This document shows positions 26,001-34,970 of a stretch of 64,000 nt of DNA, piece by piece. Below the pieces are notes generated by a model. That model ran no database searches. It was given only the letters and a program-made list of their open reading frames with translations, and was not told the DNA's origin. Both the position numbers and the translations under genes were made by a program. This stretch comes from a virus: IMG/VR virus record IMGVR_UViG_3300025634_000001, positions 41,738 through 105,737 of that record. One strand, written 5' to 3'. Numbering within the stretch: position 1 is the first letter of the stretch; the number at the start of each line of letters is the position of its first letter.

Positions 26001-26807
26001 AGCGGGGCGTCCATCATGAACGCGTCGGCCGCCACCCCCTACGATCCGTCGACGGTGCAGTCCCCGTACACGCTCGTGCAGGGGCAGCAGATGCAGGCGC
26101 AGCAGGCCGCCATGTTCGCCAAGGCCGTCGGGCAGGACAAGAAGCTCGGCCTCAACGCCACGTCGCTGAACCAGATCGTGCAGTCGGGGGCCTCGGCGGG
26201 CCTGCCGGTGGCGCAGGGGATCGCGCAGGGCGGCAAGTCCACCGTCGCGCAGCTCAACGCGCTGCAGGCCCAGATCCACGCGTCCGCCGCGAAACTCGGC
26301 GACGAGGGCGCGGGGCCGATGTACCAGGCCGGCGTCCAGGCTGGCCAGGGGCTCGCGGAAGGCATCAAGGCGTCACTCGGCTCGGTCGACGCGGCGATCT
26401 CGCAGATGGCCAAGTCGATGGTGGCGACGATCGAGAAGGATCTCAAGATCCACAGCCCGAGCCTGGTGTTCGCGGAGCGGGGCGCGATGGTGCCCGCGGG
26501 CGTGGCGATGGGCGTCGACGCGGGGGCCGGGCAGGCTGCCGCTGCGGTGGGCCGGATGGGCAGCCGGATGACGGGCGCCTACCACCCCGCCATGGCCTAC
26601 GCGGGCGGGTTCGGCGGGGGCCACGGCGGCGGGAGCGGTTCCGGTTCAGGCTCGGGCGGCGGCGACACGCATGTCACCGTGAACATGACGGTCATGGGCA
26701 GTGTCTCGACGCAGAACGACCTGATCAACGCAGTACAGCGCGGACTTTTGAAAAAAGGTTCGAACAACTGGCAAGTTGGCGTTATCAGGCCAGGTCGGGG
26801 CGGGTGA
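23064..26807 (+). CDS. tape measure protein, 1247 aa
   Basis: The longest tail gene after the giant fibre: alanine/glycine-rich and helical, with a PhageMin_Tail-like core (AMKFQSQMLLLNTQAGVSLP, VLEISTQTGQSLSDVSESAY). Hydrophobic helices occur around residues 180-200 and 640-660, and the C-terminal part has repeated IFSPSKVTEKIGKSAVDGL / IHSPSLVFAERG blocks typical of the tail-tip end. It sets tail length and passes into the host during DNA entry. GTG start after GGGGGTGAT. A leftward HNH gene follows. Confidence 0.85.
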   Translation: MGDINETISVNAGPGIAGLKEFTDALDQASAKWAAFEDKLNGGGGGAGPAKLAASMDAAAASISEAAAKINAAVDKVGASADTAAGGIERLGSAAGTAGGGLDEAAAGADAAAAASDRLAEAADAAGASLDVQAASAARAGKSGAEAAASSEGFGKVAKVALLGLGVAAAYGLDKAMKFQSQMLLLNTQAGVSLPKVKQMSQGVLEISTQTGQSLSDVSESAYHVASNMASMGSTVPNMLKATKIAAEGASVGHAHMVDVTNALTASIASGIPGVKNYSQAMGMLNATVGSGDMNMQDLSEAFGTGMVASVKGYGLSLKDVGAGLAVFGDNNIRGAKAGTDMRMAVQSLAVPAASAKKELAGLGLTQNSLAKDMQSGGLLKALDDLNGKFKEHGITAKNEGQVITDLFGKKAGVGLSLLMEQMDRLKSKYPAITAGANSFNAAWEKTQQSPAQKWKEAVAGLQASATGFGTQLLPAFSSALGFADKILADINGTKGAAQGLAVAFGGAAALFTGKKLVSGVESAFKTGETVLRGVGKISEVLKIPGLDKLSNIGKSAGLDTAAESLTGAAGDLSAAAAKLSEGGLGGAAGAAGKAEGGAAATAEGAGAGGLLAKIGSRTGMDAGGLASAANPIAAGVAAGLLLRGYSDSLAPKGTGAGDISKAIQKGNPISPDWALGGIIGKLGTSNFGLDAGKFLSRGLSQASQMVTDPFDAARHGIAGLFGGGGPAQMQRTGGGRGDAVNFAAVKPPDTGAFTSAGHAIESAFDGAKARAGSALSGIASEVGSAGSKAASEASSAFHGVESAVASGMSSAAAAAGSGAGRIESALARLPGELTSVGSAAMAGLAHGIESGIGAVIGAAEHAAGAVEGAMKNVLKIFSPSKVTEKIGKSAVDGLVVGLEGGQAAVTAAAQALGQQTAKAADVTAIDTAITKGIADAGKDSALVKYLKADQSKLLALAAQRTKLEAEITDAQQIAQAAISGASIMNASAATPYDPSTVQSPYTLVQGQQMQAQQAAMFAKAVGQDKKLGLNATSLNQIVQSGASAGLPVAQGIAQGGKSTVAQLNALQAQIHASAAKLGDEGAGPMYQAGVQAGQGLAEGIKASLGSVDAAISQMAKSMVATIEKDLKIHSPSLVFAERGAMVPAGVAMGVDAGAGQAAAAVGRMGSRMTGAYHPAMAYAGGFGGGHGGGSGSGSGSGGGDTHVTVNMTVMGSVSTQNDLINAVQRGLLKKGSNNWQVGVIRPGRGG

Positions 26808-26823
26808 CCGGGCTTCCGTCCGG

Positions 26824-27591
26824 CTAGAACAGCACGCCCGCCAGCTCGCATTCGCGGGCGGCTTCACGCTCCCGCATTGCCGGCGACATTCTCGCGTGCA
26901 TCCTGCATGCGGCGTTGCAGTAGAGCTTGCCCTGCCGCCTTGTCTCGAAGGTGCTTCCGCAGTCGGCGCAGACGTGCACCTGCTCGGCACCTATCTGCTC
27001 GGCGCGCACCCTCTCTAGCGCCTCCTGATAGGTGATGCCCTCGCGGCGCGCAAGACAGACCGCGTTCGCCCGGTCTAGGTGGCACGCTCGGCAATCGCGC
27101 CCCCGTCCGTTTTCGCGCACGATCGTGTTCTCGGGCGTGAACTCGTGGCCGTGAATGCAATGCGTCTGGCTCGACATCACCTGCAACATCGTGCCGTGGC
27201 GAATACCGTCCGCGACATTCTCTTTCCGCGTCCCGTAGAACAGGTTGCCGCCGGCCGCCCTGGCCTCGTCCTCGTCGCCGGGTGCCCAGCGGTTGTTCGC
27301 CGGGTTACCGTCGAGGTGACGGACCTCCTGGCCGGGCGGGCACGGGCCGATAAACGCCCTGGCCACAAGCTGGTGGATCCAGTAGCTGCGCCCGTTCTCT
27401 ACCAGCCCGTACAGGCTGACCTCAACGTGTCCGCTCACCTTGTGGACCTGCGGCTTCAGGATGCAGCCGCGCACCTGCCGCCCTGAGGCGGTCGTGCGCG
27501 GAAGGCTCCGGACGCGACCGAGGTCTGAAATCTCATAGCTGCCCTCATAGTCATCTACGGGCAGCCAGTTCTCGGGCATAGCATCGTTCAC
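26824..27591 (-). CDS. NUMOD4/HNH homing endonuclease, 255 aa
   Basis: The N-terminus (ENWLPVDDYEGSYEISDLGR) is the NUMOD4 DNA-binding motif; an HNH region follows (IHQLVARAFIG, VRHLDGNPANNRW, TRKENVADG), then a cysteine-containing zinc region (CIHGHEFTPENT, RDCRACH) and a second one near the end (CADCGSTFETRRQGKLYC). The GTG at 27591 has a perfect AGGAGGT upstream. It lies antisense between tape measure and the next tail gene, a typical homing insertion. Confidence 0.8.
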   Translation of the reverse strand: MNDAMPENWLPVDDYEGSYEISDLGRVRSLPRTTASGRQVRGCILKPQVHKVSGHVEVSLYGLVENGRSYWIHQLVARAFIGPCPPGQEVRHLDGNPANNRWAPGDEDEARAAGGNLFYGTRKENVADGIRHGTMLQVMSSQTHCIHGHEFTPENTIVRENGRGRDCRACHLDRANAVCLARREGITYQEALERVRAEQIGAEQVHVCADCGSTFETRRQGKLYCNAACRMHARMSPAMREREAARECELAGVLF

Positions 27592-27683
27592 GTCGGACCT
27601 CCTGCTAAGGGGTAAAGGTTCGGCCACGCCCCCGGACGATTCACAGTCGTCGCGGGGGTCTTTTCGTACAGCCATTCTACCGC
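27592..27683 (-). promoter_or_regulatory. structured leader of the NUMOD4/HNH gene (also a + strand terminator)
   Basis: Leftward: GCGGTAGAATG, A-rich stretch, hairpin (27629-27658, CCCCC arms plus GACGA/TCGTC), then CCCCTTAGCAGGAGGT and GTG. It matches the leader at 21457-21553 in order and in the flanking blocks, but the hairpin sequence is different. On the + strand the hairpin is followed by TCTTTT. Confidence 0.6.
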
Positions 27684-27712
27684 CAACACAGTCTTGCGAA
27701 CGGAGTTTGGCT

Positions 27713-28312
27713 ATGCCTTTTAGCACTTCTGCGGCCGACTATCAATTGACCCAGTGGGCCACCAACGAGGCCCTGTACACGTCGCTCCACACCGCTTACA
27801 GCGCCAGCGGCGCCAACGAGCTGACCGGCGGTTCCTACGCCCGCGTGGCGATCACGTGGGGCAGCGCTTCGAGCAACGCCATTTCCCTCTCCGGCACCCC
27901 GTACACGCTGAATGTCCCCGCGAGCACGACGGTGGCGTTCGTAGGCTTCTGGACGGCATCCTCTGGCGGGACGTTCCAGGGGATGACCCCGCTCGGCGGC
28001 GCGACCGGGTACGGGTTCAGCGCCCCGTCGTCCACGGGCGTCCTGCTGGCGCCGGGCACGTCGTACTCCAACGGGAACACGGTGTGCGTGTTCGCCCCGG
28101 CGGGGACCACCTTGCCGACCGGATTGACCGCGGGCACCATCTACTTTGTGGTGAGCGCTTCGAGCGACACCTTCAAGCTCAGCGCCACGCTAGGCGGGTC
28201 GGCTATCTCGCTGTCCGCTGACGGGTCGGGGCTCGTGCAGGCCATCACTACAGAGGCCTTCAGCGGAGCCGGCACGTACCAGGTGACCGCCGCAACTCTT
28301 AACCTAGCGTAG
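27713..28312 (+). CDS. beta-rich tail protein, 199 aa
   Basis: Starts at the ATG 7 bases after GGAG (an in-frame TTG two codons earlier is possible). The N-terminal half (LTQWATNEALYTSLHTAYSA, then SYARVAITWGS) is a module common in actinophage tail genes after the tape measure; the second half carries an Ig-like segment (LPTGLTAGTIYFVVSASSDT). Probably a minor tail or fibre protein. Confidence 0.6.
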   Translation: MPFSTSAADYQLTQWATNEALYTSLHTAYSASGANELTGGSYARVAITWGSASSNAISLSGTPYTLNVPASTTVAFVGFWTASSGGTFQGMTPLGGATGYGFSAPSSTGVLLAPGTSYSNGNTVCVFAPAGTTLPTGLTAGTIYFVVSASSDTFKLSATLGGSAISLSADGSGLVQAITTEAFSGAGTYQVTAATLNLA

Positions 28313-28369
28313 CCAATCCATCTCTTAAAGTAAGCATACCCCTTCTGGCGGCCGGGAGGGGCGTGCCCC

Positions 28370-29773
28370 TTGGCCAGCATTGTCATCTCAGCCAGTACCA
28401 CGTGGACCGCCCCCAGCAACATCTCCGGCGCACCCGAGGTCCAGGCCTGGGGTGAGAGCGGGACCGGCGGGACCAGCCTCAACGGCTCCCATTCCGGCGG
28501 GTCCAGCGGCTCGGGTGCCTACGCGGCGGAACCTGCTCTCGGCGGGGTGACCGCCGGGACCGTCCTGACGATCACCATCGGCACGGGCGGCAGCAGCACG
28601 GCCACGACCGTTACCGGCGGTTCGGTCGCGGTGACCGCGGCCTACGGCGGGAGCGCGTCGGGGTCCATCGCCGGGTCGGGCGGTGCGGCGGGTTCCAACA
28701 CTGTCGCCACGGCGGGCACGGGCGGCGAGAACGGCACCACGGGAAGCTCGAAGGGCGGCGGGGGCGGCCCCGGGTCGCCGGGGGCTTCCGGTTCCGGCGG
28801 CGCGGGCAGCCTCGGCGGGACGACCGGCGGGTCCGGCGGTACGGCGGGGTCCGGCGGCGGCGCAGCAGGCGGCGCGGGCGGCGGCCCCACATCCTCCGGG
28901 AACAGCGGCGGAACCCCCGGCGCGGGGTCCGGCGGCGGCGGGAACACCGGGAGCCGGCCCGGCGGGGCCGGCGTGCCCGGCCAGGTCATCATCACGTGGA
29001 CCGCTGTCAGCGGCTACCCGGCCGAGGACTACGCGGCGGGGTACGGGAAAGCGTCCGGCCTCAAGAAGGCCGCCGGGACTGTCAAGGGCTACGCGGCCGG
29101 GACCGGCACTGCGTCGGGTGCCAAGCATGCGTCCGGCACGGCGGCGGGCTACGCGGCGGGCACAGCGGTCATCAACCCGCCTCCGTCGTCGTCGTCCAGC
29201 GGCTACGGGTACGGGACCGGCACCGCTACCGGGATAGCGCACCGCAAGGGCACCGCGAAGGACTACGGGGCCGGGTACGGGCTCCTGACTGGCGCCGCGT
29301 TCAACCCCGGCGTCGTCAACGCGTGGGCTGACAGCTTCGCGCAGCCGTCTGCGTTCGGGCCGATGCCGCCCGCGTTGCAGTCCGTCAACGTGCCGCTGAC
29401 CGCCGCGTACAGCATCACCGGGGGGACCGGCGTCCCGTCGGAGGGTAACTGGCTGTTCTGCCTCGCCGGCTGGAACCAGGACGACGGGCTGCCCGCCCTC
29501 ACCGTCGGGGTAGCCGATGACATCCACAGCTACTGGCGACCCCAGTCCCCGTCCGTCTCGACGGGTAACACGCGGGCTGTGACCTGGTACACCGCGAACC
29601 TGGCGAGAATCCCCACGGTCGTCTACGTCGCGCCGAACGGGGCCTACGCGGGGATCGCGGTCATGGTCGTGGAAGTCGCCAACCTCGGCCCCTGGGACAC
29701 CGTGACGGGCTACGAGACGAACTACGCGGCCGGGGCCACATCCCTGCCGCTGACGCTCCCGGCACCCACCTAG
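28370..29773 (+). CDS. glycine-rich tail protein, 467 aa
   Basis: TTG start. Residues 1-90 are a beta domain (TTWTAPSNISGAPEVQAWGE), 95-210 are extremely Gly/Ser/Ala-rich, like polyglycine-helix adhesins, 215-310 contain repeats of GYAAGTGTASG type, and the C-terminal 150 residues form a globular beta domain (NWLFCLAGWNQDDG, VMVVEVANLGPWD). Location among tail genes suggests a receptor-contacting tail-tip component. No enzyme motif seen. Confidence 0.6.
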   Translation: MASIVISASTTWTAPSNISGAPEVQAWGESGTGGTSLNGSHSGGSSGSGAYAAEPALGGVTAGTVLTITIGTGGSSTATTVTGGSVAVTAAYGGSASGSIAGSGGAAGSNTVATAGTGGENGTTGSSKGGGGGPGSPGASGSGGAGSLGGTTGGSGGTAGSGGGAAGGAGGGPTSSGNSGGTPGAGSGGGGNTGSRPGGAGVPGQVIITWTAVSGYPAEDYAAGYGKASGLKKAAGTVKGYAAGTGTASGAKHASGTAAGYAAGTAVINPPPSSSSSGYGYGTGTATGIAHRKGTAKDYGAGYGLLTGAAFNPGVVNAWADSFAQPSAFGPMPPALQSVNVPLTAAYSITGGTGVPSEGNWLFCLAGWNQDDGLPALTVGVADDIHSYWRPQSPSVSTGNTRAVTWYTANLARIPTVVYVAPNGAYAGIAVMVVEVANLGPWDTVTGYETNYAAGATSLPLTLPAPT

Positions 29774-29818
29774 GCCCGGCAGTCACCAGGCGCCTTACGC
29801 ACTGAGGGGGAGGCGTCC

Positions 29819-31951
29819 GTGGCTACCGAGGTCTTCGCCAACGACCCGTCTACGACGATCAGCAGCGGCGGCACCACAGCACCCGCCAGCGGCACCACGG
29901 AAACCTGGACGGGCGCGTCCTGGGCGTCGTTCCCGGTCGCGGCCACGGGCGCGACCCAGTTCCACGTTTACGACACCGCCGCCGGGTACGGCAGCGAGCT
30001 GATCCTGGTCAGGAACATCTCCGGCACGACGGCGAGCGTCACCAGGGGCGCGGAGGGCACCACCCCGGTAGCCCACGTGACCGGGTTCACGGTCACCCAG
30101 CCGATCACGGCGGGGTTCCTGGGGAACCTGGTCCAGTGCGCCAGCATCGTCTCCTTCGGCGCGGACCCCACCGGGGCGGCCGACTCCACCGCCGCGATCC
30201 AGGCGGCATGGGAGAACGGCCTCCCCGTCTACGCGCCGGCCGGGAATTACCTCGTCGGCACGGGCGGCGTGTCCCTCATCTGGCAGCCGGGCCTGGTGTT
30301 CTTCGGCCCCTATGCGGGCACCTTTCCGGGCCTGGACACGATCCCCGGCATCGCCTACCTGCACCGGGTGGCCAGCACCAATGCGGACGTGATCCAGGTC
30401 CCGGACGGCACGAACTACGGCCGGATGTCCGACATCGCGATCGACGGGAACAAGACCCACAACACCGCCGGGTACGGGATCAACCTCCAGGACGGCGCCG
30501 CCCTCCAGGAAACGGAGATCCACTTCACCCGGTGCTTCATCCACGACAACCCGTACTCGAATTTCTACCTCGGCAACTTCCGGCTCGCGAACCGGCTGCG
30601 GGACTGCACGATCATGTACTCCGCGACGGGGGACGGTATCACCGTCGCGGGCACGGACAACATGATCTCCGGCAACATCATCGGCGACAACGGCCGGTGC
30701 GGCATCGCGGTCGGCACCACGATCTCCCAGAATTACGCCGCCTCGGGCACCGCGTGGGATCCGGCCGACACCCAGATCTACGGGAACAACATCTTCAAGA
30801 ACGACACCGGGATCGCCATCTCCAGTGGCGTGGACAACACGGTCCTGGCGATGAACATCATCAACCTGAATAACAGGCAGGGGATCACGGTCTACGACCA
30901 GACCTGCAACACGATCCACGCGAACATGCTCCACGGCAACAGCCAGGCCACGAACAACGGCTACGCCCACATCGACGTAGGGGCGTCCGTCACCGGGGTC
31001 TCCATCTCGGACAACATGTTCGGCGCGCCGGACGCCGGGACCACCAACGTCGCGTCGTGGTGCGTGAATGTCGGGTCCGGGGCGAGCCCGGGCACGATCA
31101 GCGGGAACCTCGGCACGATGAACGCCACGTCGTCCGTGAACGGGCTGATCAACCAGGCGGGCAGCAACGCCTCCCCGTCGATCATCTTCCCGTCGATGAT
31201 CGTCAAGGCGACGAGCTCATCGCAGAAAGTCTTCCAGCTGGAAAGCACGACGGGCTCTGTGCTGTTCAGCCTGACCAACGGCGGGTCATTCACGCTCCCG
31301 AACGGCGCCGGCCAGTTCGAGACCGCGCAGAACGTCTTCGGGTCCGCGACCGCGCTGGCCAGCGCGGTCGTGTCCCTCGTCGGCACGGCCACGGGGACGG
31401 CGCAGCTGAAGACGCAGCTGTTCGCCGGGCAGACCGCCGACATCGCCGACTTCTACGCCTCCAACGGGTCCACGCTGCTCGCCAAGATCACCGCAGCCGG
31501 GGTGTACGTCGGCCCGCAGGCGGCCTCAGTGAGCTACACCCCGTCCAACCCGACGGCGACGGCCAGCGGCACCCTGGTCATGATGGGACTCGGGACCACC
31601 TGCACCTTCACCCCGGGCGCGACCGGAATCGTGATGGCCACGGTGAACGGGTTCTGGAATACGGCCACGGCGTCAATTAACGGCACCCTGTCGGCGCGCT
31701 ACGGGACCGGGACCGCGCCCGCGAACGCCGCCGCCGTCACGGGCACCCGGTGGGGCACCGGCACGAGCGACCCGTCGATCAACGCGGCCCGCTCCCAGTC
31801 CGGCGCGGTCCCGTTCTCGTTCACCCAGGTCATCACCGGCCTGACGGTCGCCACCGCCTACTGGTTCGACCTGGCCACGAGCACGAGCAACCCGTCGGAC
31901 TCGGCCACCGTCACGAACGTGACGATGAGCTTCACGGAACTGCCCGCCTGA
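29819..31951 (+). CDS. tailspike-like protein with right-handed beta-helix (pectate-lyase-like), 710 aa
   Basis: After a 100-residue N-terminal particle-binding-like region, VSFGADPTGAADSTAAIQAA marks the start of a pectate-lyase/tailspike beta-helix, which continues with regular coils (MISGNIIGDNGRCGIAV, IYGNNIFKNDTGIAISSG, SISDNMFGAPDAG). The C-terminal 250 residues are a beta-rich trimer-like head. Such proteins bind or degrade surface polysaccharide. GTG start after GGGGGAGG. Catalytic residues could not be fixed by eye. Confidence 0.75.
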   Translation: MATEVFANDPSTTISSGGTTAPASGTTETWTGASWASFPVAATGATQFHVYDTAAGYGSELILVRNISGTTASVTRGAEGTTPVAHVTGFTVTQPITAGFLGNLVQCASIVSFGADPTGAADSTAAIQAAWENGLPVYAPAGNYLVGTGGVSLIWQPGLVFFGPYAGTFPGLDTIPGIAYLHRVASTNADVIQVPDGTNYGRMSDIAIDGNKTHNTAGYGINLQDGAALQETEIHFTRCFIHDNPYSNFYLGNFRLANRLRDCTIMYSATGDGITVAGTDNMISGNIIGDNGRCGIAVGTTISQNYAASGTAWDPADTQIYGNNIFKNDTGIAISSGVDNTVLAMNIINLNNRQGITVYDQTCNTIHANMLHGNSQATNNGYAHIDVGASVTGVSISDNMFGAPDAGTTNVASWCVNVGSGASPGTISGNLGTMNATSSVNGLINQAGSNASPSIIFPSMIVKATSSSQKVFQLESTTGSVLFSLTNGGSFTLPNGAGQFETAQNVFGSATALASAVVSLVGTATGTAQLKTQLFAGQTADIADFYASNGSTLLAKITAAGVYVGPQAASVSYTPSNPTATASGTLVMMGLGTTCTFTPGATGIVMATVNGFWNTATASINGTLSARYGTGTAPANAAAVTGTRWGTGTSDPSINAARSQSGAVPFSFTQVITGLTVATAYWFDLATSTSNPSDSATVTNVTMSFTELPA

Positions 31952-31978
31952 TGCGGGCCTCCGTCCGGGGGTGAGCGG

Positions 31979-34957
31979 ATGAACGCCTCCGCGGTCCCCG
32001 GCCGCGCTGTCCCCGGCCTGGCCGTCCCCGGCTACCACGGAGGGGCGCCCGTGGCTGTCAACGCGTTCACGATCGCGTTCACCTGCGGCGACAACACCAG
32101 CGCCACGCAGGCGTTCGCCCCGGCCGGCTGGACGACGCTCCCGGCCGTCACCGCCAGCAATGGTGTAGACCACTCGTGCGATGTGGTCCTGACCGCCGCG
32201 TGGACCGTCACCTCATCCGCCGTCTCCGTCACCGGCACCGCGGGGACAGCAGAAGACCTCTCCGGGGCCATCATCGGCGTCCAGGTCGACGCACCCAGCC
32301 CCATCCCCGCCGTGTCCGGGGTATCACCGGGATGGGCCGGGCGGACCATCCTGCAGGCCGCGCTCGGGTCCGGCTTCCAGACCCCCGCCGACGAGATGAC
32401 CTGGACCACCCTCTCCGACTCCGCAGCCGCACCGGGAAGCATCAAGCGGCTCTGGTCATGGTCGGAGACCAGCACCGGCATCCCGTACGCTCTCGGGCAG
32501 CTCCAGTCTTCCGAGGGCACCGTCGAGATCGACAACGCCGACGGGGAAGTCACCCCCTCCAACGCCGCCAGCGCCTACTTCCCCGACGTCACCACCGGCA
32601 CCCCTTTGCGGATGCTGTTCGCGCTCGGCACCTACGGCGGGGTTCCGGTCGACCGCTGGTACTGCTGGCAGCGGAACGCCCTGGACTGGACCGAGAAACG
32701 CGACGAGTCGCTCCGCAACTACGTCGAGACCGGCCTCACCGACGGCTGGTCCGTCGTCGGCGCGTCCTGCCCCACCCCGTACCGGGGGGAAGTCCTCCAG
32801 GACGGCCCGTACGCGTGGTGGCCGATGGACGACCAGCCGCTCTCCGGCGGGGTCCTCCCGACTGCGCTGCTCAACGCCGCGCCGGGGAACAGCAGCACCC
32901 TCAACGTCCTCGCCAACTCGGTCACCGCAGGCGACCAGTACTCCACCACGGGCACCGACCTGACCACCGACGGGACCGTCCTCACCGGCATCCCCGCCGG
33001 GAACCCGCCCCCCAGCGTGGCCGTCTACGGCGCCGGCACGAACCCGGGCTGGATGTACGGCGACCCCCAGTCCTCCCCGAGCTCGTACAGCACCGGCAAC
33101 CCCGTCACGTCCAGCCCCGGGTCCGCCGCATGGCAGCAGACCGGCCTCCTCGGCAACACCGGGGCCAACGGCTGGTTCCTCGCCGCCAACGACACCGGTT
33201 TCCCGCCGCTGTCCGGCGGGATGACGTTCGGGCTGTGGTTCAACGCCACGTTCTTCGGCACCGCGACCGGGTTCACCGACACGGGCAACTCCACGTTCAA
33301 CGTCGCCGGGCAGCCCTACGGCCAGATCACCCTCGCCACCCTCGCGACCGCATCGAACGCCGTCGCGATCCTCTACCTCGACATCAGCGGTCACCTGATC
33401 CTGGAGACGTTCGCCGGGTCAACGGGGACCACGCACTCCATCTACAGTTCATCGGACCTGCGCTCATCCTCGTTCCACTCGGTGAAGATCGCCCTGACCA
33501 CGACCACGTGGACGGTGTACGTCGACGGCGGCCAGACCGCCCTCGTGTCCGGCACCGCGGCGGGCATGACCAGCGCGTGGACGTGGCTGATCCTCGGCGC
33601 CGACTGCGGCACCGCAGGCGGCTCGAGCCTGGGCAGCGCCGTCCACATGAGCAACATCGCCCTGTCCCACGCCGAGGTGTACCCGGGACTGCTCCCCGCA
33701 TGGCGGGAACTCAGCCACTACGCTGCGGCGACAACCGGGTTCGGTACCATCCCCGCACCCCAGTCCGTCGCCGTCAGCACGGTCGGGAACCAGCTCGCCG
33801 GGGTGGGGTATGTCCCCGATGGAAGCGAGTTCCGGGGGTCCTACGGAAGCAGCGGCAGCGCCGCCACCGCGTTCGGGTTCTCCGCCCTGGTCACCGCCGG
33901 GATCGGCTCGTACAGCAGCGGACCCTCGGCACGGTCCACCATCGCCGCGATCGGCGGCAATACCGGCGGGACGATCGTCGGGAAAGCCTCGTGGGTGTCG
34001 TGGACGTCGCTGGCCCCCCAGTCCGTCGTCTACACGGCGGCGTCCGCGAACGCGGAGACCAGTGCGGGGACCGCGGACGGGTCCGGGCTGGCGTTCACCG
34101 CCGGGTACGGCGGGTCGGCTACGGCGGCGGGAGTGTGCAAGACAGGCGGCGGAGCCGGGGCGTCGCCGCCTACAGGGCCTGACGCGCTCGGGGACACGGT
34201 AGCGAACCGGCTAGAGCGGATCCTTTCGTACGGCGGGGTGACCTCGCCCAACCGGGCCATCGACGCGACAGCCTCTGCGCTGGTCCAGGCGGCCCTCGAC
34301 GTGGGCGGCCAGCAGGCGGGCGCGAGTATCGCGTCGATCGTCAGCAGTGACTACGGGATGCTGTTCGTTGACAGCAACGGCACGACCTGCTACAAGAGCC
34401 GGCCTCACCTCAGCTCGGACACGGTGGTCTGGAACATCAGCTCGGCAGGCCCGGACTACGGCTACCCGTACAGCAAAGACCAGAACTTCGGAAATGATCC
34501 TCAGTTCGTCTATAACGTCATCCAGGTAAACCAGTACTCGCCCGACGGCGCGAGTTTGCCTGCTACCACGCCGGCTAACGCGAGCGCCGCGACAGCCTCT
34601 CAGTCGCAATACGGGCCGCGCCCGCTCAGCGTCGGGACCACGAGCTACCTGCAGAGCACGGCACTCATCCAGTCGGCTGTCAACTGGCTTCTCAGTACGT
34701 TCGGCGCGCTCGAGCGCAGGGTGCTGACCGCCACCGTCGACGCCGCCGGGTACCCGCCCGCATGGCCGTACGTTCTTTCCGTCCAGTGCGGAGATCTTCT
34801 CCAGATCACGGACCAGCCGATGCAGGGCGGCCCGCTCAGCGTCGGCACCTACCGCGTGAGCCTGATCAGCCGGAAGGTGGCGTTCGGGGCCAACGGGTCC
34901 AAGCCGACCGGGGCCGTGACGGTCACCTGCGATCCCGTTCCCGCCAGCTACTTCTGA
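31979..34957 (+). CDS. minor tail protein with LamG-like insertion, 992 aa
   Basis: Residues 120-270 contain phage hub-like sequence (WAGRTILQAALGSGF, SSEGTVEIDNADGEVTP, GTPLRMLFALG, DRWYCWQRNALDWTEKRDE). About residues 400-570 form a concanavalin/LamG-like domain (TFGLWFNATFFG, HSVKIALTTTTWTVYVDGGQ), followed by the family's C-terminal part (RLERILSYGGV, DYGMLFVDSNGTTCYKSRP). It resembles actinophage minor tail proteins after the tape measure. Probably a hub or baseplate component with a carbohydrate-binding insertion. Confidence 0.7.
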   Translation: MNASAVPGRAVPGLAVPGYHGGAPVAVNAFTIAFTCGDNTSATQAFAPAGWTTLPAVTASNGVDHSCDVVLTAAWTVTSSAVSVTGTAGTAEDLSGAIIGVQVDAPSPIPAVSGVSPGWAGRTILQAALGSGFQTPADEMTWTTLSDSAAAPGSIKRLWSWSETSTGIPYALGQLQSSEGTVEIDNADGEVTPSNAASAYFPDVTTGTPLRMLFALGTYGGVPVDRWYCWQRNALDWTEKRDESLRNYVETGLTDGWSVVGASCPTPYRGEVLQDGPYAWWPMDDQPLSGGVLPTALLNAAPGNSSTLNVLANSVTAGDQYSTTGTDLTTDGTVLTGIPAGNPPPSVAVYGAGTNPGWMYGDPQSSPSSYSTGNPVTSSPGSAAWQQTGLLGNTGANGWFLAANDTGFPPLSGGMTFGLWFNATFFGTATGFTDTGNSTFNVAGQPYGQITLATLATASNAVAILYLDISGHLILETFAGSTGTTHSIYSSSDLRSSSFHSVKIALTTTTWTVYVDGGQTALVSGTAAGMTSAWTWLILGADCGTAGGSSLGSAVHMSNIALSHAEVYPGLLPAWRELSHYAAATTGFGTIPAPQSVAVSTVGNQLAGVGYVPDGSEFRGSYGSSGSAATAFGFSALVTAGIGSYSSGPSARSTIAAIGGNTGGTIVGKASWVSWTSLAPQSVVYTAASANAETSAGTADGSGLAFTAGYGGSATAAGVCKTGGGAGASPPTGPDALGDTVANRLERILSYGGVTSPNRAIDATASALVQAALDVGGQQAGASIASIVSSDYGMLFVDSNGTTCYKSRPHLSSDTVVWNISSAGPDYGYPYSKDQNFGNDPQFVYNVIQVNQYSPDGASLPATTPANASAATASQSQYGPRPLSVGTTSYLQSTALIQSAVNWLLSTFGALERRVLTATVDAAGYPPAWPYVLSVQCGDLLQITDQPMQGGPLSVGTYRVSLISRKVAFGANGSKPTGAVTVTCDPVPASYF

Positions 34958-34970
34958 CCGGGGGTGAACC

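Noticed and set aside
29795-30970. 391-codon minus-strand frame antisense to the tailspike gene
   Set aside because: Shadow of a clear beta-helix coding region.
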